From positions 62,001 to 126,000 of the forward strand of contig NZ_JALGBZ010000004.1 of assembly GCF_023757625.1 (NCBI RefSeq): 64,000 nucleotides of DNA, in the 5' to 3' direction. The DNA is from Halomonas sp. S3-1-1. GTDB lineage: Bacteria > Pseudomonadota > Gammaproteobacteria > Pseudomonadales > Halomonadaceae. The translations under genes were made by a program, and so were the position numbers. The notes below the pieces were generated by a model that saw nothing but the letters and a program-made list of their open reading frames with translations, did not search any database and was not told where the DNA came from. This document shows positions 34,904 to 43,172 of the stretch, piece after piece. Position 1 is the first letter of the stretch; each line of letters begins with the position of its first letter.

Positions 34904-36007
34904 TCAACGACGATAGTTCAGCATCCAGAGATCCTGCCACTGCTGGCGGTGCTCCCAGTCATCGAGGGCGGTGCGCGGCGCGTAGTCGAAAAGCTGTGAC
35001 TGGACCGCACCGACGCCGGAGGGCTCTTCAGCGGGCAGCGTGATGTCCGCACGGGTCGAGATCTTGCCGTCGATCGCCTGAGGAGCGATGCCCTCTTCGG
35101 TGAGCAGGTAACGAATAAAGAGTTTGGCGGCGTTGGGGCTTTCGGTGTCGGCGGCGATCACGCCGATGGAGGGGTAGGTCCAGCCCGCCCAGGGGGCGAG
35201 GCCCTCGCAAAGCCCGAGCTTCATGCCGTTAGCGTTTTCGCGGAACTTGGCGGTGCTGATCAGACCGATAAAGCTCTCCTGCTGATCCGGCGAGCCCACC
35301 GACTCGGCCGCGGTAGAGTCAGAATCGGTCAGAAGCGGTGCGTTGGCCGCCAGCGCCTTGACCCACGCGGCGGTGGCGCTCTCTTCGTCATCGGGCAGCG
35401 GCTCACCGAAGTAGGCCTGGTAGGCCTGGGCCATCGCCGCGTCATCGTGCTGGGCCATCTGATTGAACCAGTCGACGTAGGAGGGCTTGCCCAGCGGGTC
35501 CTGCAACGTGACGTGGCGGGCCCATTCGGGCTCGGTCAGCGCCCAGACGTTGTCGATCGGGCAGCTATCGTGAAGCGCGGTATTGTAGGCCCATACGTTG
35601 GGGGCCATGACGATGGCGAGCGGGTCCTGGTAGCGCTCGTCGATGTGCTCAGCGAACTCCTCGGGAAACCAGCTCATCGCGAAGCCGGTATCCAGCAACT
35701 GGGCCGCCACCGCCGGGGCATCGGCCATGATCGCCACGTCGGTTTGAACGTTGCCGGCCTGGGCTTCGCGAATCAGCCGCTCCAGGGTGTGCGGTGCCTT
35801 CGACTTGACGCCCTCGGCCTCGAGGCCGTATTGCTCGGCGAAACGGGCGGCCTGCTCGACGATCTTGCCCGTCGAATCGTAGACCGTCAGCGGTGGCTCC
35901 TGGCGCGCGGCGGCGATCAGCGCCTCCAGCGAGTCGGCGGTATCGGCCAGGGCCAGCGGGCTCGAGGCAAGGCCAACGGCCAGGGCGAGTCGGGTCAAAT
36001 GACGCAT
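34904..36007 (-). CDS. ABC transporter periplasmic binding protein (Fbp/Afu/phosphonate type)
   Basis: Extracellular solute-binding protein of 367 residues, starting at the ATG at 36005-36007 after GGAGTTTCCC-type spacing; signal MRHLTRLALAVGLASSPLAL ending ALA. The mature part has the LTVYDSTGKIVEQAARFAEQ opening of type II binding proteins of the iron/phosphonate/sugar-phosphate group. The two-tyrosine iron-binding pair typical of FbpA is not evident near the C-terminus, so an organic phosphate is a better guess than iron. The neighbours (two phosphatases, a MINPP enzyme) support that. Confidence 0.82.
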   Translation of the reverse strand: MRHLTRLALAVGLASSPLALADTADSLEALIAAARQEPPLTVYDSTGKIVEQAARFAEQYGLEAEGVKSKAPHTLERLIREAQAGNVQTDVAIMADAPAVAAQLLDTGFAMSWFPEEFAEHIDERYQDPLAIVMAPNVWAYNTALHDSCPIDNVWALTEPEWARHVTLQDPLGKPSYVDWFNQMAQHDDAAMAQAYQAYFGEPLPDDEESATAAWVKALAANAPLLTDSDSTAAESVGSPDQQESFIGLISTAKFRENANGMKLGLCEGLAPWAGWTYPSIGVIAADTESPNAAKLFIRYLLTEEGIAPQAIDGKISTRADITLPAEEPSGVGAVQSQLFDYAPRTALDDWEHRQQWQDLWMLNYRR

Positions 36008-36018
36008 GGGAAACTCCT

Positions 36019-37116
36019 TCAAACGGCGTGCATGTAAGGGGTGTTGAACGGGGTAGCGCTTGACGCCTCGGCGCTATCGAGACGGCGGCCATCGCCGTCG
36101 AAAAGGTGCAGGTGCTGCGGATGAATATGGCAGTGGGCGGTGTCACCGGCGCGTACGTCCGGGCGCCGCTGGGTGGACAGCTGCAAGGCCTGGCCGTCGA
36201 TATTGAGCTCCAGCACCCAGCTGCCGCCGGTGGGCATCACACTTTCCACCTGCGCGATGAGCGTGCCGGCATCCCCGGTGCGTGCCAGATGGATATCTTC
36301 CGGGCGAATGCCGATCGAACGGGCGGCGGTGTGACGGTTTAAACGAGCGCCGAGCCGGGAGGCGGCCTCGATCTGGTTGATCGGCGGGTTGCCGATGAAC
36401 TCGGCGACGAAGCGGTTGGCCGGGCGGGCGTAGATATCGTCGGGGCTTCCGACCTGCTGAAGTTGACCCTTGCTCATCACCGCAATGTTGGTGGCAAGCG
36501 TCATCGCCTCCCACTGGTCGTGGGTGACGAACACGATGGTGGTGTCGAACGCCTGGTGCAACCGCTTGAGCTCGGCGCGCATTTCCAGGCGAAGCGAGGC
36601 GTCCAGGTTGGAAAGCGGCTCATCGAGTAGCAGTACCTGAGGCTTGAGCACCATCATGCGCGCCAGCGCCACGCGCTGCTGCTGCCCCCCGGAGAGCTGC
36701 GACGGGTAGCGCTTGGCGTAGTCGGCGATGCCGAGTTTCTCCATCACCTCGCCGGTACGGGCGCGGCGTTCACGCTCGGAAAACTTCTGCAGGCGCAGGC
36801 CGAAGTCGATATTGCGCTCCACGCTCATGTGCGGCCACAGAGCGTAGCTTTGAAACACCAGCCCCAGCCCGCGCTTCTCCGGGGAGACGAAGCGACCGCG
36901 GGCCGGGTCGTCGACCGGCGTGTCGCCGATTGAAAGCCGCCCCTGGCTCAGGTGCTCGAGCCCGGCGATCATGCGCAAGATGGTGGTCTTTCCGCAGCCC
37001 GACGGGCCGAGTAAGCACATGAAATCGCCGCTTTCGACGTGCAGGTCGAGGTTCTCGACCGCCATGGCTTGCGGGCCGTACTGCTTGGAAATGGCGTCCA
37101 GGTTAATCGTCGGCAT
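36019..37116 (-). CDS. ABC transporter ATPase (FbpC/PotA-like)
   Basis: ATPase of 365 residues from the ATG at 37114-37116; the open frame upstream overlaps the permease and is not coding. Walker A LLGPSGCGKTTILRMIAGLE, signature YPSQLSGGQQQRVALARMMV and Walker B LLLDEPLSNLDASLRLEM are intact. A C-terminal TOBE-type regulatory domain (about 280-365, SIGIRPEDIHLAR) is present. It starts 2 bases after the permease stop and ends 11 bases before the binding-protein start. Confidence 0.92.
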   Translation of the reverse strand: MPTINLDAISKQYGPQAMAVENLDLHVESGDFMCLLGPSGCGKTTILRMIAGLEHLSQGRLSIGDTPVDDPARGRFVSPEKRGLGLVFQSYALWPHMSVERNIDFGLRLQKFSERERRARTGEVMEKLGIADYAKRYPSQLSGGQQQRVALARMMVLKPQVLLLDEPLSNLDASLRLEMRAELKRLHQAFDTTIVFVTHDQWEAMTLATNIAVMSKGQLQQVGSPDDIYARPANRFVAEFIGNPPINQIEAASRLGARLNRHTAARSIGIRPEDIHLARTGDAGTLIAQVESVMPTGGSWVLELNIDGQALQLSTQRRPDVRAGDTAHCHIHPQHLHLFDGDGRRLDSAEASSATPFNTPYMHAV

Positions 37117-37118
37117 GA

Positions 37119-38924
37119 TCAGTTCTCCAGGCCTTGGGCAAGGCCCGTCTTGGTCAGTTTCTGGGTCAGCACCGTGCCGCCCCAGGTGAGCAGGGCAATC
37201 ATCAGCACCACCGCGTTGGCGGCCTGGGTGTAGTTGTAGTCGATCAGGCGCAGCGAATAGGTCGTCAGCACGTCGGTGGCGGGCACGGCCAAAATGATGA
37301 ACAGGCTTACCCCTTTGATGCCCGAAATGAACGGCAGCACGATGCCCACCACCAGCGCGCCTTTCTGGATCGGCACGATGATGCTCGCCATGCGTCGCCA
37401 CCAGCCGGCGCCGACGATCTGCGCCGCTTCCTCGGGCTCCTTGCCGAGCTGGGTCATCGCCGAGATGCCCGCCCTCGAGGCGAAGGGCATCTGGTCGGCG
37501 ATCAGGGCCAGCATGAGAATCGCGGAGGTGCCGTAGAGCGCCGGAATGGGGCCGCGCTCGACGGCGAACAGCGAAAGGGTGGCGGCGGCGAAGGCGATAC
37601 CCGGCACCAGGTAGGGCATGAAGGTGAGCTGGCGCAAAGCGCTTGAAAGCCAGCGCCAGGGCGAGCGAGTCACCACGTAACCCACTAAAAGCCCCAGCAG
37701 ACCGGCGCAGACCGAGGCACTGCCAACGATACGCAGGCTGTTCCAGGCGGCGGACCAGAACTCGGGCGTGAGCAGGATGCCGTTGTTCAGGGCCACGGTG
37801 GAAAGATCGCGTCCGATCCAGTAGTCGAAGGTAAAGTTGGCCGCCTCAAAGCGCCCGGGGATATGCATGATCGTGGAGAAAAACAGCGTGCCCAGCGGCA
37901 GCACCACGCCGATGAATAAGAGCGCGGCGGCCAACAGGGTGGCAGGCAGGCGCCAGGCACCCAGCGGGCGGCGACGCTGCATGGCGCCCTTGCCGCCCAG
38001 GGTAACGAAACGGCGCGCTTCGCGCATCAGGTAGAGATCGATGCTCAGCGTTATGCAGCCCAGCACCATGATCGCGCCGGCGAGCACCGAGGCCACCCCG
38101 GTCTGGCGCGATGAGAGTGCGCGAAAAAGCGAGGTCGAGAGCGTATCGAACTGCACCGGCAGGCCAAGAATGTAGGGCACCGCGAATTCACCCAGCGCGT
38201 CGGCAAGAATCAGTACCATCGCTGACATTAGCGCCGGGCGCATCAGGGGCAGCACGATACGAAACGCCACCGTCGAACGGCTCGCTCCCAGAATGCGCGC
38301 GGAATCCTCCAATTGCGCGTCGAAGCGGCGCAGCGCGTTGCCGAACAGAAGAATGACCAGCGGAATGTAGTGCAGCGCCAAAATCAGAATCATCGGCAGT
38401 GCGCCATAGGCCAACCAGTCCGGCGATTCGATGCCCATGGATTCGAGCCAGCCCGGTTGGCCGCCCGTCGAGCGGTTCTTGAACAGCGTCGTCCAGGCCA
38501 GCGCGAAGGTCCAGGTCGGCAGCATGAACGGCACGATCAAGGCGGTGGAAAACCAGCCTCGGCCCCACAGGTCGGTGCGGCTCAGAAGCCAGGCCATCAC
38601 GCCGCCGATCAACATGGCGATACTCATGGCGGCCAAGGACACGAGCAGGGTGTTGAGTAACGGCTGCCAGAACAGCCGGTGTGAAACCGGCGAGGTGAAC
38701 ACGCGTTGCAGGTAGTTAAGCGTCAGGCTGCCTTGCGGTGACCCGATGCGCCCGGCATCGCCAAAATTGACGTGGACGGCATCCAGCAGAATGGACACCA
38801 CCGGCGCCAGGATGAGATAGCCAAACAAGGCCAGCAGCCCCAGGCCCAAAAGCGTTGCCGGATGTTTGAGGCTGAGCGGCACTCCCCACCGTTGGGGGTA
38901 TGCCGTTCTTGTCCACTCCGCCAT
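37119..38924 (-). CDS. ABC transporter permease, fused two-domain (FbpB-like)
   Basis: Inner-membrane protein of 601 residues in which two permease units of about six helices each are fused, as in FbpB/AfuB. Each half has an EAA loop: EDSARILGASRSTVAFRIVL (about residue 205) and EEAAQIVGAGWWRRMASIIV (about 495). It is the first gene of the organic-phosphate-type operon, reading away from a promoter and LacI-type palindrome 180 bases upstream. Confidence 0.92.
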   Translation of the reverse strand: MAEWTRTAYPQRWGVPLSLKHPATLLGLGLLALFGYLILAPVVSILLDAVHVNFGDAGRIGSPQGSLTLNYLQRVFTSPVSHRLFWQPLLNTLLVSLAAMSIAMLIGGVMAWLLSRTDLWGRGWFSTALIVPFMLPTWTFALAWTTLFKNRSTGGQPGWLESMGIESPDWLAYGALPMILILALHYIPLVILLFGNALRRFDAQLEDSARILGASRSTVAFRIVLPLMRPALMSAMVLILADALGEFAVPYILGLPVQFDTLSTSLFRALSSRQTGVASVLAGAIMVLGCITLSIDLYLMREARRFVTLGGKGAMQRRRPLGAWRLPATLLAAALLFIGVVLPLGTLFFSTIMHIPGRFEAANFTFDYWIGRDLSTVALNNGILLTPEFWSAAWNSLRIVGSASVCAGLLGLLVGYVVTRSPWRWLSSALRQLTFMPYLVPGIAFAAATLSLFAVERGPIPALYGTSAILMLALIADQMPFASRAGISAMTQLGKEPEEAAQIVGAGWWRRMASIIVPIQKGALVVGIVLPFISGIKGVSLFIILAVPATDVLTTYSLRLIDYNYTQAANAVVLMIALLTWGGTVLTQKLTKTGLAQGLEN

Positions 38925-39014
38925 GACGTGTCCTCTTCGAATGCGTGGATCGGCCAGCGACGTCGACCGAAGATAGGGCGCATTCTAGGGAGCAAAAATG
39001 ACAGTCCGTTGACA

Positions 39015-39032
39015 TTTGCACCTATGTGCAAA
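39015..39032. promoter_or_regulatory. inverted repeat in the leader of the ABC/phosphatase operon
   Basis: TTTGCACCTATGTGCAAA has perfect seven-base arms and a four-base spacer. It lies about 47 bases downstream of the predicted -10 box, that is in the 5' leader, and 90 bases before the permease start. It is a candidate roadblock operator for an unidentified regulator. It does not match the spacing of NtrC sites. Confidence 0.5.
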
Positions 39033-39078
39033 AATATTTAGCGGCGATTATAGATAATTTAATCAGATATTTATGTGT

Positions 39079-39114
39079 TTTATAAGTTCTGTATATATTT
39101 TGGTAAAGCGCTTT
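39079..39114 (-). promoter_or_regulatory. predicted promoter with overlapping LacI-type operator
   Basis: On the minus strand, -35 TTTACC (39107-39102), 17-base spacer, -10 TATAAA (39084-39079). The palindrome AAAGCGCTTT (39105-39114), with the central CG-rich step typical of LacI-family operators, overlaps the -35. Repression by the LacI-type protein encoded five genes downstream is the simplest reading. Confidence 0.6.
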
Positions 39115-39307
39115 TGCTGCACGTAAATACACCCGTTTTTCGATTCTCGCCGCGCCTAAAACAGGGCGGTACGGCGATCGAACGTCAAAGTTGGGCTACG
39201 CTGCACAGGGCGACGACGTGAGCGCGTTGCGCGCTAAACGGCAAGGCGCACAACCTCATGAAGCGTCCAAAAAAGCAATCTCATTACCACGGGCGGGGAG
39301 TCATTGA

Positions 39308-40567
39308 ATGCGCGATCGCGGACGGACACGGCGTTTGATGGGCCTCGGCGCCCGCACCGGAGGGGCGATGCTGAAGACCCGGCTGGGCGGCCAGGCGGAT
39401 TGGCGCGCGCTCGGCGAGGCGCTGTTCGAAGGGCTTTCGGAACTCAAGGGCCCGGCCATGAAGATGGCGCAGATGATGTCCCAGTGGGACGACCTGCTAC
39501 CGCCAGATCTCGCCGAGGAGCTCGCCCGCCTGCAGCGCCAGGCCGAGCCGATGCCCTGGCCGCGCATTCGCGAGGCCCTGGTGCTTCAGTACGGCGAGCT
39601 GGACGAGCACTTTCGTGAGATCGAAGAGCGTCCCTTCGCCAGCGCCTCCATGGGGCAGGTGCACAAGGCCATCACGCGCGACGGCGAAACTGTCGTGCTC
39701 AAGGTTCAGTACCCGGGCCTTTCCGAGGTGCTCGAAAGCGACCTGGCGCAGCTCAAACGCATTATGCGCCTGGGTCGCTGGTTCAAGGTGCCCCAGGCGC
39801 GGCTGGACGCGATGTTCGAGGAGCTCGCCGCCGGGCTTCGCGACGAGCTCGACTACCTGGCCGAGGCCCGGGCGCTCGAGCGCTACCGGGCGCGCTACGC
39901 CTATGATTCGCGGCTGATCATTCCCGAGCCGCTGATGGCGCTTTGCGGTACCCACGTGCTCGCCATGCGCTTTGTCGAGGGCACGCCGCTACGGGAACTC
40001 GAAAGTGCCGACGATGCTACGCGCCAACAAGTGGCCGCCACGCTTGCCGACTGGATCACCGAGGAGCTTTTCACCTTTGGCGAGCTGCACGCCGACCCCC
40101 ACGCCGGCAATTTCGCCGCCGACGCGCAAGGACGGCTGATCATTTACGATTTCGGCGCGGTGATCCCCGTGCCGGAAGATCGGCTCATGGCGATGATGGC
40201 GCTTTTGAAGGCCACGCTTGAGAAGGATGCGATGGCGATGGACGAGGCGATGCTTAAGATGGGCGGGCGCCAGGGCCAGGGCGCGCCGCTGTCGCTCTAT
40301 CGCGAGGCCGCCGAGTGCGTGGCCCCCTTGTTCGCACCCGGCGAGCAGGACTTCGGCGATGTGCGCGTGCATCGGCGTCTGCGCGAACTCTCCCCCAAGG
40401 TATGGGGCGCAATGGACCGGCTGCAGCCGCAGGCGGATACGCTGCTGCTGTCGCGAGCACTCAACGGCCACTACTGGAACCTGGTGCGCTTGAAAGCGCG
40501 GCTGGACATGCACGCCCGCGTCACGCCGCTTCTGAACTGGGCTATCGTCGCGCCAACCGAGCGGTAA
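39308..40567 (+). CDS. ABC1/UbiB-family atypical kinase
   Basis: 419 residues with the UbiB/COQ8 pattern: an N-terminal helix with KGPAMKMAQMMS in place of KxGQ (the Gly is Ala), an Ala-rich nucleotide loop ASASMGQVHKA, VVLKVQYPG with the Lys, ELHADPHAGNF for the catalytic loop and IIYDFGAV for the metal aspartate. No C-terminal membrane anchor is apparent, unlike UbiB of ubiquinone synthesis, so this is a soluble paralogue. Members support isoprenoid quinone or lipid metabolism; the precise substrate is unknown. Confidence 0.85.
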   Translation: MRDRGRTRRLMGLGARTGGAMLKTRLGGQADWRALGEALFEGLSELKGPAMKMAQMMSQWDDLLPPDLAEELARLQRQAEPMPWPRIREALVLQYGELDEHFREIEERPFASASMGQVHKAITRDGETVVLKVQYPGLSEVLESDLAQLKRIMRLGRWFKVPQARLDAMFEELAAGLRDELDYLAEARALERYRARYAYDSRLIIPEPLMALCGTHVLAMRFVEGTPLRELESADDATRQQVAATLADWITEELFTFGELHADPHAGNFAADAQGRLIIYDFGAVIPVPEDRLMAMMALLKATLEKDAMAMDEAMLKMGGRQGQGAPLSLYREAAECVAPLFAPGEQDFGDVRVHRRLRELSPKVWGAMDRLQPQADTLLLSRALNGHYWNLVRLKARLDMHARVTPLLNWAIVAPTER

Positions 40568-40571
40568 GCCG

Positions 40572-41165
40572 TTAATCCAGCGCCTTTAGCCAAAACACCA
40601 GCGGCTTCTCGGTTTCCTCGCGCTCGCCGATATCCTTCCAGGCAAAGCGCGCAGCAAGCGACGCCTGACGGCGGTAGCCCAAACTTTCCCAAAAGCCGTG
40701 AAGCGGCTGATAACCTTCGGGCTTGGCAGGATGATTCGCCGGTCGCTCCACGGCGCAGAAGGCTGCGGTGGCAAAGCCCTGGGTTCTTGCGTGACGCTCG
40801 CGCTCGGCCATGAACGCCTTGCCTAGCCCTTGACCGCGGTATTCGTGCAACAGCACCGACTCGCCATAGTAGAACACCCCGGACGGGTCGATCCCCGCGG
40901 CCTCGAAAGGCGCGCGGAATTCAACGACTTCGTCGGCCAGCGGCTGCCCCGTGGAGGCGCCCACCAGGGTGTCGCCGTCAAAAGCGAGCACGAACAGGCT
41001 CGCCGGGTTCTGCGCGTAGCGATCCAGATACTCGGCCTCATAGGCCAGGTCGCCGTCGTAGAGATAGGGGTAATCGGCAAAAACGCGAATGCGCAGCCGT
41101 GCCAGTGCCTCGAGATACGGCGTGATGGCTAGCCCTTGGCAAATGGCGTGTGAAACGGTTCTCAT
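40572..41165 (-). CDS. GNAT-family N-acetyltransferase
   Basis: Soluble acetyltransferase of 197 residues from the ATG at 41163-41165, four bases after GGAGG. The acetyl-CoA pyrophosphate loop is LLHEYRGQGLGKAFM (Q/RxxGxG). The substrate is unknown. The gene is convergent with the ABC1-family gene, with only 4 bases between stops. Confidence 0.85.
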   Translation of the reverse strand: MRTVSHAICQGLAITPYLEALARLRIRVFADYPYLYDGDLAYEAEYLDRYAQNPASLFVLAFDGDTLVGASTGQPLADEVVEFRAPFEAAGIDPSGVFYYGESVLLHEYRGQGLGKAFMAERERHARTQGFATAAFCAVERPANHPAKPEGYQPLHGFWESLGYRRQASLAARFAWKDIGEREETEKPLVFWLKALD

Positions 41166-41308
41166 CGCGCCTCCGAAAATGGTGAGCGTCAAGCGTGCGT
41201 GGCGGTAAGCCCCGAACAGTAACAGCCGCTTCTCGCCACGCCAATCCTTCTGCGTGAAGCCCTTGGGGCGTGCTAGACTATGGCGCTTTCAAAACAGTGG
41301 AGATGGCA

Positions 41309-43147
41309 ATGCTGGCGGTATGGGTCGATCAACTGCTGGGTTTTGCCTCAGGGGCACTCTCGGCAATCAGGCAGCAGGAACACTACCCGGATTTCATGAC
41401 TTGGGTGCGGGCGAGCGGCGCCGAGTTTTTCAATGGCGACATTGCCACCGCTCAAGCGCTGGCGCCGATTTTATGGTCCCAGGCGCCGCTCGAGCGGCTG
41501 GATTTCGCCAGCGAACCCCTGGCCACGCCTGGGCGTAACGAGCCCTGCTGGTGCGACTCCGGGCGCAAGTATAAGCAGTGCTGCCAGCGCGTCGATTTCC
41601 CCACCGAGATTCCAGCGCAAATGATGTGGATGCTCTCGCTCAAGGAGTGGAAGGGCGCTACGCTCAAGGCGGCGCTCGACAGCCGCCGCGCACCGGCCCA
41701 GGCCCTACTCGAGGCCGGGCTGATCGCCGCCGAAAGCGGCCAGAACGGCCGCGCCATGCAGATTCTGGAGTCGCTGTTTGACGGCAGCGACTGGTCGCGA
41801 CTCCCCGACCAGGCCGAGCCTGCCTTCGAAATCCTGCTCGATATCTACCAGGAGCGCGGCTTCACCCGTAAGCGTGCCGACCTGCTGGATGAAGTCATGG
41901 AGCGCGGCCCGATGTTTTTGCGCGGCGTGGCGCTCGAACGCCTGTGCCTGATGCATCTGGACAACGACGATCTCGACAGCGCCCGCGGTGCCTTTATCAA
42001 GGCCATGCAAGCGCTGCCGGACTCGCCCACGCTTGCCTACATCGAGGCGATGCTACTGCTTCACGAAGGCCATGAAGAGGAAGCCCGCGAGCGTGCCGAC
42101 TTCTGGTACCGCCGGCTCTCGCGCCAGGGCGGGCTCGACGAAGAGCAGCTCGAGTTTCTCTCGGCGCTGGCGGACAACCCCGGCGCAACCCTGGCCGATC
42201 AACTGTTGAGCGCCGAGGAGGATCTCGCCACGCCGCTGATTTCGCTGCAGTCGCTGTTGGCAGCCCTTCCCACCGCGCCGAAGCTCGATATCAAACCTTC
42301 CGATAACGGCGAGCGCCTTCACTACACCACCACCGCCCGCGAAGAGACGCTTTTTGCCGCTTGGCACGAGCAGTTTCAGGTGTGGGTCGATGACGACGTG
42401 GCGCTCGGTTTTCGCGACGACCCCTGGGGCAACGCGGTGGAGTGGATGTCCGAGCTCTGCGCGCACCCGGAGTGGCTCGACGCCCCCCAGGTCGTACAGG
42501 ATGTGACCCTGGCGCTGACCAGCCGCTTTGGCAGCCTCCCCTGGATGGCGCCGACCCTACTGGAGCCGCTGGCGGTACGGCTTTCCCGCTGGCTGCAGCA
42601 GGCCCGCGCCGCCGGAGAGGGAAGTCTCTGCTGGGACGACGCGCACAACGTCATGCTGCTGCGCACGGGCCTGGCGCTCGTGGTCGGCATGGAGCGCGGC
42701 GCCCGCCAGCACTCCCGGGAGCTTGCCGAGGAGCTGTTGGCGATCGACCGCGAAGATAGTCTCGGTCTCAAGGAGCTGGTACTCGACCAGCTTTTGCGCG
42801 ACGACCGCAACCAGGAGGCGCTCACGCTCACCGAGGCGTGCGAGAAGGACGACGGCTCCCAGGTGCTGGGGCTTTTGATGGGGCGCACGCTGGCGCTCTT
42901 CCGCCTTGGCGAGCATGACAACGCGGAAGATGCGCTGAACCTGGCCCTGGTTCACAACCGCTACGCGCTGGAGCTTCTGTGCACCGAAAGCCCCAAGCCC
43001 TCGCACCCTCACGCCGACGGCCAGGTCGATCCGGGCTCACGCGCGGAGGCGTGGCAGTACCGTACGCTGATGCGCGATCAGTGGCGTACCACCAAAGGCG
43101 CGCTCGAGTGGCTCGAGCAGCGCCGATCAAAGGTCGGCGCGTCCTGA
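41309..43147 (+). CDS. SEC-C metal-binding motif protein with helical repeats
   Basis: 612 residues from the ATG at 41309, six bases after GGAG; in-frame ATGs at 41270 and 41303 are possible. A SEC-C zinc motif PGRNEPCWCDSGRKYKQCC lies near residues 74-92 (Cys80, Cys82, Cys91/92), embedded near the N-terminus instead of at the C-terminus as in SecA. The rest looks like tetratricopeptide-type helical pairs with acidic surfaces (for example ERLCLMHLDNDDLDSARGAF). The function is unknown; SEC-C modules bind SecB or ribosomes in other proteins. Confidence 0.78.
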   Translation: MLAVWVDQLLGFASGALSAIRQQEHYPDFMTWVRASGAEFFNGDIATAQALAPILWSQAPLERLDFASEPLATPGRNEPCWCDSGRKYKQCCQRVDFPTEIPAQMMWMLSLKEWKGATLKAALDSRRAPAQALLEAGLIAAESGQNGRAMQILESLFDGSDWSRLPDQAEPAFEILLDIYQERGFTRKRADLLDEVMERGPMFLRGVALERLCLMHLDNDDLDSARGAFIKAMQALPDSPTLAYIEAMLLLHEGHEEEARERADFWYRRLSRQGGLDEEQLEFLSALADNPGATLADQLLSAEEDLATPLISLQSLLAALPTAPKLDIKPSDNGERLHYTTTAREETLFAAWHEQFQVWVDDDVALGFRDDPWGNAVEWMSELCAHPEWLDAPQVVQDVTLALTSRFGSLPWMAPTLLEPLAVRLSRWLQQARAAGEGSLCWDDAHNVMLLRTGLALVVGMERGARQHSRELAEELLAIDREDSLGLKELVLDQLLRDDRNQEALTLTEACEKDDGSQVLGLLMGRTLALFRLGEHDNAEDALNLALVHNRYALELLCTESPKPSHPHADGQVDPGSRAEAWQYRTLMRDQWRTTKGALEWLEQRRSKVGAS

Positions 43148-43172
43148 TTGCGCCTTCCTGCCGGCTTTTTGG

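Larger units (their letters stand above)
38925..39307. other. A+T-rich divergent control region of the phosphatase/ABC operon
   Basis: A 383-base gap between the permease gene (minus) and the ABC1 kinase gene (plus). The part at 39030-39110 is markedly A+T-rich. It contains a minus-strand promoter and two palindromes listed separately. The remainder toward 39300 shows only the GGGCGGGGAG ribosome site of the kinase gene; no RNA gene or further ORF was recognised. Confidence 0.6.

Noticed and set aside
34904-38924. Ferric iron importer (FbpABC)
   Set aside because: The permease and ATPase are of that family, but the binding protein lacks the obvious tyrosine pair and the operon is full of phosphatases. 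Not excluded.
39015-39032. NtrC binding site
   Set aside because: The half-site TGCAC is present, but the spacing is three bases too short for the 17-base NtrC consensus.
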